Part shown: in pieces, positions 32,737-44,613 of the stretch
How positions within the stretch are numbered: the stretch's first letter is position 1
Layout of the letters: each line of letters opens with the position of its first letter
Source: Rhizodiscina lignyota
Taxonomy: Eukaryota > Ascomycota > Dothideomycetes > Aulographales > Rhizodiscinaceae
NCBI GenBank assembly: GCA_010015805.1
Contig: ML978134.1
Location: 186,001 to 250,000, forward strand
Length of the DNA stretch: 64,000 bases
Direction: 5' to 3'
Translations under genes and position numbers: made by a program
The notes under the pieces: generated by a model
Database searches by the model: none
Told to the model about the DNA's origin: nothing
Seen by the model: the letters and a program-made list of their open reading frames with translations, nothing else

Positions 32737-35700
32737 TCAGGTAGTGGCTTTGGCAGCCCATGCTGCAGTATTGGCAGCCGAACCACTGAGAGCTGCAAAC
32801 AACTGGCAAAAGCCTGAGGCTGGGTTGAATTGCACCGCGATACACAGAGATGTAGTACGGCAGAGCGTGACGCAAGCCTGGAAGTTCGCTTGTGTCGATG
32901 ATTGAAGCGAGGTACCACTATATGCGTTGTTGCATTGCACGGCATAGTGGACACCCGAAATGGTCGCGGTCCTTGAATTCCACGCAGGGCAGGTCAAGGT
33001 CGACGGGAGAGCAGCACTAGACGAGATAATTCTCGTGCCACTGGGCGAGACAATTGCAGTGATGAAGCTGGATGATGACGGCGGTGATGATAACGTGTAA
33101 GACGGTCCGCATGGACCGAGGAGGCCGAGTAGATTGAAGCAGGCCGTTACGCCAACCGAGAGGCTCAGCGATGGGCTGAGAATCGTTGTCTGCTGCGTGG
33201 GAGACGCTGACAGAGTGTACCCAGAGGCTCCACACGGGCCAAGCAAGCCTAAAAGGTTAAGACACAAGTTCGCACCCACGGACAAACTGGCCGAAGGAGT
33301 GATCGTTTGGACTGCAGCTGTTGGGGACGAAGTAAGTGAGTATCCGGATTGCCCGCAGGATCCAAGGAGCCCGAGAGCGTTAAAGCATAGGTTTAAGCCG
33401 ACTGATAAACTTGCTGACGGTGTGATTGTCTGAGCTGCAGCCGCTGGCGACGAAGTAAGCGAATATCCAGATTGTCCGCAGGTCCCAAGAAGCCCGAGAG
33501 CATTGAAGCATAGATTTACTCCAAGTGACAGGCTCACTGAGGGAGTGAATGTCTGAATAGGGGCAACTGGAGACGTGGTAAGCGAGTATCCAGACTGTCC
33601 ACAGGATCCAAGGAGCCCAAGCGCATTAAAGCAAAGGTCCAATCCCACCGACAGACTCGCTGAAGGTGTGATCGTTTGAATCGCAGCTGTCGGAGAAGAT
33701 ACAAGCGAGTAGCCTGGCTGTCCGCAAGTCCCAAGAAGCCCCAAAGCATTGAAGCAGAGGTTTAATCCCACCGACAAACTCGCTGAAGGTATGATTGTTT
33801 GAACAGCAGCTGCCGGAGAAGATGTGAGTGAGTAATCTGACTGTCCGCAAGGCCCGAGAAGTCCTAAGGCGTTGAAACAGACATTTACACCAATGGAGAG
33901 ACTTGCAGAAGGGATAATGGTCTGTACTGCAACAGGAGAATATGTGAGCGAGTAATCTGATTGCCCACAGGGCCCGAGAAGTCCAAGAGCATTGAAGCAG
34001 AGGTTTAAACCGACGGAGATGCTAGCTGAAGGAGTTATTGTTTGTAATGCAGCTGGTGGAGATGTCGTGAAAGAGTAGCCTGGTTGTCCACAGGTCCCAA
34101 GAAGTCCTAAAGCATTGAAACAGAGATTCAGACCAGCGGAGAGACTTGCAGACGGAGTAATAGTTTGTATGGGAATGGGAGAAGATGGGAGACTGTATCC
34201 GGGGGCATTGCAATCACCAAGCAAGCCAAGGGCGTTGAAGCATAGATTGATGCCAGCAGATAAACTTGCAGACGGAGTTATTGTTGAGATTGCAACTGGT
34301 GGCTGTGAGAGCGAGTATCCGGGCGAGTTGCAATCTCCTAATAATCCGAGAACATTGAAGCACAAGTTCGCGCCAACGGACAAGCTTGCGGATGGTGTAA
34401 AAGTCTGGATCGCAGGTGGAGGTTGCGCAAGGGAATAGCCAGGATCATTGCAACTCCCGAGAAGTCCAAGGGCATTGAAGCACAAATCTACACCAATGGA
34501 CAAGCTTGCGGACGGTGTAAAAGTCTGGATCGCGGGTGGAGGCTGCGAAAGGGAATAGCCAGGGTCATTGCAATTCCCAAGAAGTCCAAGTGCGTTGAAG
34601 CACAGATTCACGCCAATAGACAAGCTAACTGATGGTCTGATTGTCTGGTTGGGAACCGGGGATTGAGTAATTGAGTACGCAGGGTTGGAGCAATCGCCCA
34701 GAAGCCCAAGTGCATTGAGGCAGAGGTTAACACCGACAGAAAGACTCTGCGAAGGATAGAGAGTTGACTGAACTTGAACGTTTGGTCCATTCTGGGCGAC
34801 TGGTCCATTCCGCCTTCCAGTTGGACTCCCCACGCTTGGAGTGGTTGTTGAAGGGACTCCCAAACTCGGAATGCGCAAACTGGCGGTTGGGGCCACCGGA
34901 CTCGGGATACTGGTAGATGGTGCTTGGGGGTTCGCAATTCCCAAGCTCACGGTTGCGATCTGCGTACTTACGATGCTGATCGAAGATATCCTCACACTTG
35001 GAAGAATAAGGCTTGGGATGCTTGTCGAAGAGATCGCCAGGCTCCGAACACTAGTGCCGCTTGCCGGAATTCCCACACTCGGGGCCGTTGTTGGAAGCGC
35101 CGGAGGCGTGGTTGGAGGCAACGCAAATGTTGGGGTCGGATTCTGAAAGGTGTTTGTCGGAAATGCTGGAACGGCGGCCGGACGTGTTGACAATGCTGAT
35201 AGCGTAGCTAGAATAGTGTAGTAGCTATTGTCACACTGTCCAGATGCACCCAAAGAGTTCAAACAGAGATTTGCTTGTGCTCCAGGATTCACGGAGCCTG
35301 TGGCCTGATGAAGCGCAACTCCAAGTCTCAGTGGAATCGTAAAAACCGACCCATCGCATTTTCTGAGTACTCCGTTGGTGTTGAAACACATTTGAACTCC
35401 AGTCGAGAATGATATTGATGCAGTTGGACTAACGAATGGTGGCGCCATTGGAATCAGGTACAGACTACTATCACAAGAACTGACATCCCCGAGAGCATCA
35501 AAGCAAAGGCCCACTCCAACCCCTAATGATGCTGTAAGGGGAGGTATTGGTGGTGGTGTAATAACTGGCGGCGGGATTGAAATCGACGGGTTGGGCACAC
35601 CAGGCGGAGGCGGAGGTAAGCCTGGAGGGGGTGGGCCTGGAGGAGGCGGGCCTGGAGGAGGCGGGCCTGGAGGAGGCAGGCCTGGTGGAGGCGGGCCCGG

Positions 35701-38700
35701 AGGCGGGCCTGGTGGCCGTGAAATCGATAGACTGGACACACCAGGCAGAGGTGGAGGTAAGCCCGGAGGGGGTGGGCCTGGTGGAGGTGGGCCTAGAGGA
35801 GGCAGGCCTGGTGGAGGCGGGCCTGGAGGAGGCAGGCCTGGTGGAGGCGGGCCTGGTGGAGGTAGGCCTGGTGGAGGCGGACCTGGTGGAGGCGGACCTG
35901 GAGGAGGCGGGCCTAGAGGAGGCGGGCCTGGAGGAGGCGGGCCTAGAGGAGGTAGGCCTGGAGGAGGCGGGCCTGGTGGAGGTGGTATTGTTGGGTTGGG
36001 CATACCAGGCGGAGGTAAGCCTGGTGGCCGTGGAATCGATGGGTTGGGTACACCAGGTGGAGGCAAGCCTTGTGGCAGTGGAATTGACAGGCTTGGCGCG
36101 GAAATTAAAGAGAGCCCTGATGGTAGAGTCAAGCTGACTCCTGGAGGCGGGTTTCCCGGAGGTGCGTTGCCTGGATTTGCGTTCACTGGAGGTGGGTTGA
36201 ATGGAGGTGGGTTGCCTGGAGGCGCGTTGATCGAGGGCAAGCCTGATGGGGCTGGAATACCGACGGGTGACCCACCTATCGTAGGAATCACTGGAGGCAG
36301 CAAGATGCTCACTGACAGCTGACTCATGGGTGGAACAACAGTCGGCAAGAGCGACGGTGGCCTAGCCGTACCAATTGGGGTGGGTGCTGATGGCGAAGAT
36401 GAGGCCGGAGTACCACTGACGCCTGTCGGCTGAGACCTTCCTGACCCAGAGGCTGGAGAAATACTTGGGGGAGAACTGCTTATGCTCAAGGTCGCTGCGG
36501 CGCTAAGTACAGTACTCTGAGAACCTCCAACACCAGAGCCAGAGGAAAGGGAGCTTGTAGGTGAAGCACCTGTTGAATTGGGAGCGACTTCTTTAAGTCG
36601 AGCCAGTAGGACCGCGCCAGTTACGTTTGGATCAACAACTCTAGATGTAGGTGTTGCTCCAATGGATGCAGAAACACCAATGTCAGTCGAGTTGTCGTCA
36701 TCTGGACCGTATAGCGTACAGTTACATATCGGGTTCACAGTGATGGTCACTCTCTTCCACAAATCATTATCGGCGGCAGCAAGATATTGTTCGAACAAGT
36801 TCTCGGATTCTGGCATCTCGGCTGCGAGCTCTCTCCTCTCCTTGGTAGCCGTAGTTGCATTCGGGAAGGTTTCAGAGTAGGTAGCCGCCAAACATCCCGG
36901 AGTCCTGCTGCAAGCCGCCAAACAAAGTGGGAAGCTAGAGCCGTTGCTGATAATACTTCCAAGAGAATTGGCTTGTGGATACGACAGATAGCACTGTACC
37001 TGATATATTTCCAAATCGTCGCTGGCCTCGACCGTGTAGTTTCGGCCGTTCGCGCTGGGACAAGTGGGCTGGGCAATTACGGGAGATAGAGTGTTTGACG
37101 GAGTCTGGGATGCAGACAGAGTGTTTGATGCCACAGGAGAAGCCAGAGGGTTGCCAGGTACAGAGCCTCCAGAGCTTGGCCCTGATCCAACAGTCGCTCC
37201 TGATGCACCAGCCTCCAGAACTCCGCCACTTGTCGATTGCGCCGAACTCGAAACACGCTGGTAAACTCCGCCCAATCGAATTACACCCCAGACGCCATTA
37301 GTGATAGTAGTGCCATAGTACGAAGTTCGGAGGTCACAGGCCCCAGGGCTGCCGGGCGAGTATCCTGCAAATATGCAGTTAGGGGTAGCTGCACAGAGCG
37401 CTACGCAATCTTCAAACGAGCTTTCTGGAAAGTTGCCAATCGAATCTCCAACTCGATCACCGTAACAGTTGATCATGAAAGTGACTCCATCAGCAGTCGT
37501 CGTGGTTCCATTGTTAGCTGGACAAGGCCCTCCAGCAGCTGGTGAGGATGAAGCAACGGTGCTACCGGTCACCATACTGGACGACCCTGTTGCTGAGACT
37601 CCCCCGGGGATGATAGAAGAGGTATACGATGTACTGGTAAGCTTGACAACCAGTAGCCTTTTTATTGCACCAATAGCACCGGCTCCAGATGGCAGCGGTA
37701 TTGTCATGGCAGATGTCGATACTGTGGTCGTTGGGGCAGGATTGTTTATCGTCGTCACCACTGCCTGGATCCCAGTTGTAGTATATGTCATTGGAATGGT
37801 CGAGACCTGCCCATTTGGCCCTGTTGATACGCTCGAACTTGTGGCTGTCAACGTAAATGTCCTCGACCGGGGCGATACAATCTGCGTCGTAGAAGTAACC
37901 GGAACTGTCCTTAGCTGGCCATTCGGCTCCGTCAGGACGCTTGAAGTAATGATCGTAGATGTATAAGTGTTCGACAAGGTCGAAACAGTTTGCAAAAAGG
38001 TCGATGTTGCAGATCGAATCTCGGTAGTGGTATACAAATATGTCGTCGTCATGCGTTGTCCGTTCGAAGCGGTTGCAACGCTCGACGCCGTTCCAACAGA
38101 GGTAAAAGTGCTTGAATATATGGAAATAACAGGGGTCCCAAGGAGTGCAGTGTCTGCTCCGGTGTTGGCAGCCCAGACAAGATAGCATGTGCCGCTCACG
38201 AACCACGAGGCTGAGCATCCGGTGGTCGTTTCACAGTTTCCCACGCAAGACGCCAAGTCCACAGCATCAGTCCTCGTATAGTTCGTTACTTGGATAGAAT
38301 TGGGATTGCAGAAGATCTGGTATGCTGTACCATCCGACGCCATGAACGTCTGGCCATCTCCACTTGGACATAGGCCCACCGCTGATGTTCCAGAAGGGAA
38401 GGGTGGAAAGGTTGGCGTGGGAAGTCCTGGTGGCTGCCCCTGTTGGCCAGGTACGCCAGAAGGCAGCAATATCGACCCCCCAACACCAGGCGGACCTTGA
38501 TTACCGCCAGCATTGTTGCCAGGAGGAGAATTCCCACCCCCTCCATTGCCACTTGGAGCTTTACCCCCAGCTCCATTTCCATTGCCCGGGTTGTTACTCC
38601 CTGAGCCAGGATTGCTACCACCGCCAGGGTTGCTTCCACCACCATGGTCGCTTCCACCGCCGGGATTGCTGCCACCGCCAGGATTGTTGCCACCGCCAGG

Positions 38701-39121
38701 ATTGCTTCCTGGGCCAGGATTATTGCCTTGCCCTGAGTTGCCACCAGATGAAGGTGCTCCATGGTGAGGCGGAGGAGAGTTGCTTGCACCTGGAGGACTT
38801 TTTCGCGTGGGACTATTCACCGCTTGGCCTTTAGTCCCTGGAGCGCCATTTGAATGCCCTCTCTGCGACTTCGAGGCGGCAGATCCTTTGATTATCTGTG
38901 AGCTTTGAGGCGGTGGTAATGCTGTCACGGTTAGGGTGAATGATGAAGACACCGTGATCGTGACATGTGGAGCGACGCAAATGTCTACATGAACGCGTTA
39001 GTGAGACGCAGGATACAGAGCGCGTTAATACTTCGGCCAGTGAAGACTCACCTCTAGAAACTTGAGCATTAGCGAGTATTGAGAGTAAAGAAACCGCAAA
39101 TGGGTATATGATTCCTCTCAT
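32737..39121 (-). CDS. giant secreted repeat protein: Cys-rich PAN/Apple-like modules, PPPG tract and LCFNALGLLGxC repeats
   Basis: Exon 1 (39121-39052) encodes a signal peptide, MRGIIYPFAVSLLSILANAQ; after a 67-nt intron, exon 2 (38984-32737) runs uninterrupted, for 2,105 residues. In order from the N-terminus: a Gly/Asn/Pro-rich tract (38540-38780); three Cys-rich modules beginning CPSG, CPAN and CPSA, resembling PAN/Apple domains; a Ser/Thr/Pro-rich stretch; a PPPG tract (35530-36100); three diverged repeats (35215-35540); 14 tandem units of about 40 residues (33065-34750) with core SLSVG-x-NLCFNALGLLG-x-C; and a fourth Cys-rich module (32740-32990). Each unit has two cysteines with nine residues between them. 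No membrane anchor or GPI signal is obvious at the end. A cell-wall or matrix protein is the likeliest class. I know no family with this repeat. Confidence 0.88.
33065..34750 (-). repeat. 14 in-frame ~120-bp coding repeats
   Basis: Fourteen contiguous units of 39-41 codons inside the giant secreted protein. The C-terminal units share GQSGYSL after the second cysteine, while the first few have NDPGYSL or NSPGYSL, so there are at least two subfamilies. Lengths vary only by whole codons, so the frame has been kept under selection or the array is young. Confidence 0.88.
35530..36100 (-). repeat. proline/glycine-rich PPPG coding tract
   Basis: Low-complexity coding sequence for runs of P-P-P-P-G and P-P-P-G-L inside the giant secreted protein. 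On the plus strand it reads as a GGCGGGCCTGGAGGAG-like array. It also creates a long glycine-rich antisense frame that is not a gene. Confidence 0.85.
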
Positions 39122-40415
39122 CTCGAATAGAACCGTCGATTGAACGAGGCAATTCGTACATCTGATGCGCGCGACGCGAATATTGTGCTATACGCGAGTA
39201 GCGCGCGTGGTGGAGTTTTGGTTGCCATCTCAACAAGCGGATCAACGAAAAGAGACTAGAACGAATGGAATGCAAATGAGATGGCCCAAACAAACAAGAG
39301 CAAGTCATTCGGGTAGTTTGGGATGCCCAGGCATTTCTGGCGGCAAAAAGAAGCGGTTCTTTGGAGAGTTGCGCTTGACGCTTTGACCGCCAAGCCAACG
39401 GGCACAGGCCATCGTTACAATAAAATGTAGATAGAACAGCCGCGCAGAACAGACCGATCTCCAAAAGGTGGTAAAAGATGCACAGATTCGACCAAACCGT
39501 AAATTTGGTCTGTTGTAGTGCTTCATCCGTTGACATATATCCTGCGGTATCTGTTAAAAGGCATGAAAAGTAAGACGTCGTCCGATAGACATTCTAGAAA
39601 TATCAAGACAATCATATAAGATGTGCAGCTCTATAAGAGCCGAGGTTTTCCTTAGGCCATTCTCACTGCGCTCACGTTATGCATTCGAGCGCGTCAAGTA
39701 GAGCCCAGAGCCTCAATGGTGGCACAGAATGCATTCCTAAACGCAGTTATCCGCCAGTACATCCAAATCGGTCTAAGTCGCCCAAATCAGTCCATTTCGG
39801 GGTACAGTAATCATCTTCGCCCGTCTTGAAACTGCATTTTCCACTGCAAAAGGGAATCGAAAGGTCGGCCAGCTTTCATCGTCCAGAATACCAACTAGTT
39901 GGCACACAAATCAAGCTGGCCAGTATGAACTAGCTTCTTAAATTTGAAGAAGAAAGGTTGCCTTGAGTAGGCGAGCGCTTGATCTATCGCATAGACACTG
40001 GAATGAGAAACAGGGCGATGCAACTGTGACCGGTCTGCAGCAAGGAGTGAAAGGCCAAGTGACGTGCAGAGAAGTGCCAAGCATAGAAGACAGGATCAAC
40101 AGTATGGTATTGAGGGAGTGATTGAGCAGAAGAAAGACGTTCGTGCACTTTTCAAACCGCAAGTGAGAGAGCTGCAAGTGAGACGCGTAGAAGAAAGACG
40201 TCGACACGGCCAAATTCACGCGGTAAAGCGCCGATCACGTGAGCGCTTGTCGGCCGATCTCGCATTGCATCACAGCAGATTTCTAATGCTATGGGCTGAT
40301 CTCTTCTCTCGAGACTCTACTGCTGGTGATGTTTTCCATCATATTCAGAGACTTGGGGCCGATCTATCCAAGTCACCCTTTAGAGCCAGACTGAGATTTG
40401 GGTATTGATGTCGTA
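39122..40415. other. gene-free stretch between divergent genes
   Basis: About 1.3 kb between the start of the giant repeat protein (minus) and CFD1 (plus). Several short frames have no family features. No RNA gene was seen. Confidence 0.4.
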
Positions 40416-41372
40416 ATGTCGTTAAAAGACATCAAACACATCCTCCTAGTCCTCTCTGGCAAAGGTGGCGTCGGCAAATCAAGCATAACGACCCAGCTTG
40501 CCTTAACCCTCTCGCTACAAGGACATTCCGTTGGCGTCCTCGATATTGACCTCACAGGCCCATCCATACCGCGTTTCTTTGGCATCGAGGATGCTAAAGT
40601 AACTCAAGCGCCGGGTGGCCTTGTGCCCGTTCAAGTACACGCGCAATCAACCTCCGGATCCACAGAAGGAGATGGAAGCATGCGATACGGTGCGCTGAGC
40701 TGCATGTCACTCGGCTTCATTCTGTCTGGCCGAAACCAGGCTGTGATATGGCGCGGCCCGAAGAAGACAGCCATGGTCCGCCAGTTCCTCACCTCGACGC
40801 TTTGGCCCTCAGGGCTCAATTACCTCCTCATCGACACCCCGCCCGGTACCTCCGACGAGCACATCTCCCTCGTCGAGTCCCTCCTGACCGAAACTGCTTC
40901 GAACCCTTCCCAGCTCGCTGGTGCCGTTGTTGTAACCACGCCACAGGCCATCAGTGTTAGTGACGTCAAGAAGGAACTGAATTTCTGCCGGAAGGTCGGA
41001 GTCAAAGTGCTCGGAGTGGTAGAGAACATGGCAGGCTTTGTGTGTCCACATTGCATGGAGTGCACGAACGTGTTCAGTGCGGGCGGCGGTGCTGCGATGG
41101 CAATCGAGTTCGGAGTGCCTTTTCTAGGGAGCGTGCCATTAGACCCGGCGTTCGTGGGGCTGATTGAAGAAGGGATCAGACCGGTATACCCACAAGGAAC
41201 GGTTGTAGAGGGTCAGGCTATGGAGACTGAGGAGACAAGAGCAATTACAAACAGGGAGAGTGACAAAGCACCGCTGGTTGAAAAGTACACGAGCTGCTCC
41301 CTGTACCCGATATTTGCGAAGATATGCAAGCAGGTAACAGATGTTGTTGAGATCACACCAGCTTCGGCGTAG
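40416..41372 (+). CDS. CFD1: cytosolic Fe-S cluster assembly ATPase CFD1 (NUBP2-type Mrp/NBP35 family)
   Basis: A single-exon frame giving 318 residues from ATG 40416. The deviant Walker A motif [11 protein letters not shown] is near residue 14. [16 protein letters not shown] is the Walker B/switch region. CPHCMEC near residue 210 supplies the CPxC pair that binds the bridging 4Fe-4S cluster in the CFD1-NBP35 scaffold. The absence of an N-terminal Cys-rich extension separates it from NBP35. It acts in the cytosol, where CFD1-NBP35 assembles clusters for cytosolic and nuclear proteins. An in-frame TGA lies eight codons upstream of the chosen ATG, so no longer unspliced N-terminus is possible, though an upstream exon cannot be excluded. 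Confidence 0.93.
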   Translation: MSLKDIKHILLVLSGKGGVGKSSITTQLALTLSLQGHSVGVLDIDLTGPSIPRFFGIEDAKVTQAPGGLVPVQVHAQSTSGSTEGDGSMRYGALSCMSLGFILSGRNQAVIWRGPKKTAMVRQFLTSTLWPSGLNYLLIDTPPGTSDEHISLVESLLTETASNPSQLAGAVVVTTPQAISVSDVKKELNFCRKVGVKVLGVVENMAGFVCPHCMECTNVFSAGGGAAMAIEFGVPFLGSVPLDPAFVGLIEEGIRPVYPQGTVVEGQAMETEETRAITNRESDKAPLVEKYTSCSLYPIFAKICKQVTDVVEITPASA

Positions 41373-41918
41373 CAACATTTCTGTAAACCGTGTTTTGGTG
41401 CATAGCGATGGCGTTGGATAGATAAATGTCATCATAATATTACGTGGGAATCCTTCAGTCGTTTTACAACTGTAAAGCTCTCCTTTAGACCTTGTACCGT
41501 GTCTCTCCGAAGCATGTGTCGCCGTCATATCTTCTCCTCCGTCAACTTATCTGCAAAGCTGGGGATAGATGCAAACGTAGTGTTCGGCACTATTCAAATG
41601 TGTGAACTGATGCCAGTATAACGGTATAAAATTTGTAATCAGTGCTTGAGGTACAGCAACGCAGCATTGTCTATGAGAATGTCACAAGTGGTTCTTAATT
41701 GATTGGCGGTAGACCCCAACTTTCCCTCTTTTGGGATGCGAAGTTTCCCGATATGGTATGGGTAGAGTCAAGGAGTGGTGTCAGACACGGAGTACGGGGT
41801 TTAGCGTTTTGTCCGCGAACTTCTCCTCTGGACTTCAATCAAAGCGGAGGTACTGTAACATGGATACACGAGACCACTCACAGCCTGTCGCCGACCATAC
41901 CGTACAATTCATTCAATA
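41373..41918. other. intergenic region
   Basis: About 0.5 kb between CFD1 and the Zn2Cys6 regulator on the same strand. No gene or repeat recognised. Confidence 0.4.
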
Positions 41919-43478
41919 ATGCCGTTCCCCAGCACTGGATGTGAGCCTTGCAGGACTCGACGAGTCAAGGTGAGTGGCTCGCTGCAAAGAGATGAAGCTT
42001 AGACATAACTAAGTAGGCTGTCATCTTAGTGCGACGAAACCCAGCCTGTGTGCAAGAGATGCGCAAGGACCTGCACGGCCTGCTATGGAGCTCGACAAGC
42101 CTTTTCGATGGTCCATACCGAAAACCCGTATGCAAGCGGTCGAAAGAAACGTCCCAGGGGTCCTCGTTCGACCAAGGAAGTCGGCCTCGCAACTAAATTG
42201 GACTGTATCTTGACGCGCTCGCCTTTCGACCTGCAAACAGAAGCCGTGGCCTTTTATGTACACTATTATCTGCAGGGGAAGGGCGATGCACCTCCGCTTG
42301 TCCAGAGCGCAATGGATGATGTAGAACTTACATTATCCTCAAAAGCGCCGTGTCAGGTCTTGTATCTGGCCGTCTCAACCCTAGCTTTGGCAGTGTTCTC
42401 GCGGGTACGACAGCATCCGCAAGCAGCAAGTGAGGCCTCTATCAAATACCAACAGCTGCTGCAGGCATTACAGGTCAGGCTCCGTGCTCTGGATCAAAAC
42501 AATATCGACACCTGCCTCCTTGCGAATTTTTTTATGAGCATGTACGAGGACTCCTTACATCGACCTGATCCGACCACAAAGACCGCAACTTCTCGAACAT
42601 TGCGGAGCTTGCCCCATCAGGAAGGGGCGTTAGCAATTCTTAAGTTCTGGAGAGATCATCTGAGTACCAAACAGCCCGCGACCAAGGTCATCAAACATAC
42701 CAGGCGGTCAGCAATTAAAAGAGCGTTAGTCGGGAATTTTGCGCTGCCAGAATGGATAGTTGATGGCGCGTCTTTCGGCGAACAAGGCCTCGAGTTAGAA
42801 TACGATAGTATTCTTGCGCGAATCAGCAATGCTCGGCATGCTTTATCAAGAATTATCAAGCAAATGAACAATTTACAACCAGCGTCAACAGACCAGGCAT
42901 CAACCCTCAAAATACTTTACAGCGAGACCCAGGATATTGACAGGGCATTGCAAGACTGGAAAATTCGTTTCCCAAGTGCGTGGTCTGCACGTCGACACAC
43001 TCTACCGGGCTCTCAGAGCTCATCTACCGAATTCTTCTATTCTTCCAGCATTCACAGTCACGAAAGCCCTGCATGTGCTGCCGTTTGGCTTCGATATTAT
43101 TCCAGCAGAATGCTCGTTAACAGCACATGCTTGACCATTCTTGAGCTTCTTGAGCCGGATACGGGTGGCATTACTGAAGACCAGTTCTTGGAATATCTCT
43201 CTTGCATAAAGGAAATGAGCGATGGTCTCGCATCCACTATACCTTTTTCTCTTGAAAGGTTTGCAATCATCAACAATATCGTCGTCGTAGGCATGACCGA
43301 GAACACGAAGCCATCTTTGGGAACACTTGCGATAAACCCTCTGAGCATTGCCTCGAGTATCAGGCATGTAGACATGGAGCATAAATTGTGGTTCAAGTCT
43401 CAGTTGGCACGGATTGGAAGAGAAACGGGCTATGGACTATTCGAATCTGCAATGACCAATGAGTGGTTGGATTTCTGA
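41919..43478 (+). CDS. Zn2Cys6 transcription factor
   Basis: Exon 1 (41919-41969) and exon 2 (42030-43478) around a 60-nt intron give 499 residues. The zinc cluster spans the splice: C-EP-C-RTRRVK, then C-DETQPV-C-KR-C-ARTCTA-C, a perfect C-x2-C-x6-C-x6-C-x2-C-x6-C with the cluster beginning at residue 8. An intron at this position in the cluster is common in fungal members. The rest matches the fungal DUF3468-like regulator group (FDLQTEAVAFYVHYYLQ, KAPCQVLYLAVSTLALAVFS, HQEGALAILKFW). It has no long linker and ends in ESAMTNEWLDF. It would be nuclear. Targets are unknown, and the neighbours do not suggest a cluster. Confidence 0.9.
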
Positions 43479-44613
43479 GCAAGATCTAATGACTGTTGTG
43501 TGAGCGTTTGCGCATAACAGGAACTACCTTTACACCTTCAGCGCTAGATGCGGACCAAATGTTCTGTAATACCAATTGTGAGAAAGCTAGCACATTGGAA
43601 CGAAGAGCATCGAAATGTTTGAGTATGGACTGAGCTACCTTTGTGCCTTTGTCAATTAATGACAAGCGACTTCTCTACAATGCTGCTTAGCTCAACACTC
43701 CAGCAAGCACCCAGTAACGGGCGGCCGGCGCTGAGGGCCATTGGCTGCCATCGAAGAACAAATGCCCACACTGAACACCTGGGGGTCAAGCTGACTTTTG
43801 AGTTCCTCCTGGAAAAGGAGGAGGGAAGTAGCTGGACCGGGATTTAGCTGTGCAGCGGTAAAATCTACTCCGCGCAGTACTCATGCTTCAGAACCATTTG
43901 TACTCTATGACCAAAGTGGCATTTTTTTCCCGAATTGAAACTCAATGCATTGCCATGAATATGACGAACAGATCGCATTTTGCGATGATCGCCGTGGTCA
44001 AAGTGAGCAACGTGAGTATAGCTACAAGAAATGGACAGCGATTTATCTTTTAGGATAAGACGCGTTTAATCTATAATTCAACGGAACCACACTTCAGATC
44101 AGACGGATCAAACTGATCAGACCCTCAATCCTAGGGTTAGGATTCTTGCTCTCTTCATGCGCATATATGATCCTAACAGCCTACCGAGTACTTCCTCACA
44201 CAGGTGACAGCGCTGTACAACCTATATTAGCTATATTATATGCTAAATAAATAACGACGCTACCTAATATAGCCACTCTACGCTACTCTCTACTTGTTAT
44301 AGCCCTCATAAGGACCTATGGCGTATGTGGCTAGTAGTCTACGAGTGGCTGTCGTATTCTCCCGTCTCAGATGTTGCTGCCTAGCACACTCGCCTAGAGA
44401 CTGATCTCCCGAGTCCACTTCCCCCCACTATCACAATAGGCGAAAATATTTCCTGCCAGTACCTTATTTCTCTATAATCCTATAATTTGGATCTCTCATC
44501 TTTAGGCGCTGCAGCAGCTCGCTATTGTATGATATCTCTTTTAGGAGCGAAATAGACCCAGGCGACCTACCGTAAATTTTCAAGCATCGGCACGGACGTT
44601 ATTCTCTAGCCTG
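43479..44613. other. gene-free stretch with an AT-rich, repeat-like half
   Basis: About 1.1 kb between the regulator and the HET gene. The first half holds no recognised element; the AT-rich second half is listed separately. Confidence 0.4.
44040..44570. repeat. AT-rich, TpA-rich relic sequence, possibly RIP-affected
   Basis: This stretch is unlike its surroundings. It is rich in TA dinucleotides (ctatattagctatattatat, ctataatcctataattt) and has no open frame. The pattern resembles the C-to-T decay left by repeat-induced point mutation in old fungal repeats, but no element type can be recognised. Confidence 0.4.

Noticed and set aside
33065-34750. CRISPR-like regular spacing
   Set aside because: The period is about 120 bp, units are coding and keep frame, there are no short identical repeats with unique spacers, and the genome is eukaryotic.
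35591-36322. 243-residue glycine-rich plus-strand frame
   Set aside because: It is the antisense image of the PPPG tract in the giant secreted protein, with no other support.
38513-38767. Pro/Leu-rich plus-strand frame
   Set aside because: Antisense to the Gly/Asn-rich coding tract of the same giant gene.
39122-40415. Hidden tRNA or small RNA gene
   Set aside because: No A/B-box pair or cloverleaf could be found by eye; a dedicated tRNA scan would settle it.
44125-44150. Telomere-like CTAGGGTTAGG
   Set aside because: Only one partial unit occurs, not a tandem array.
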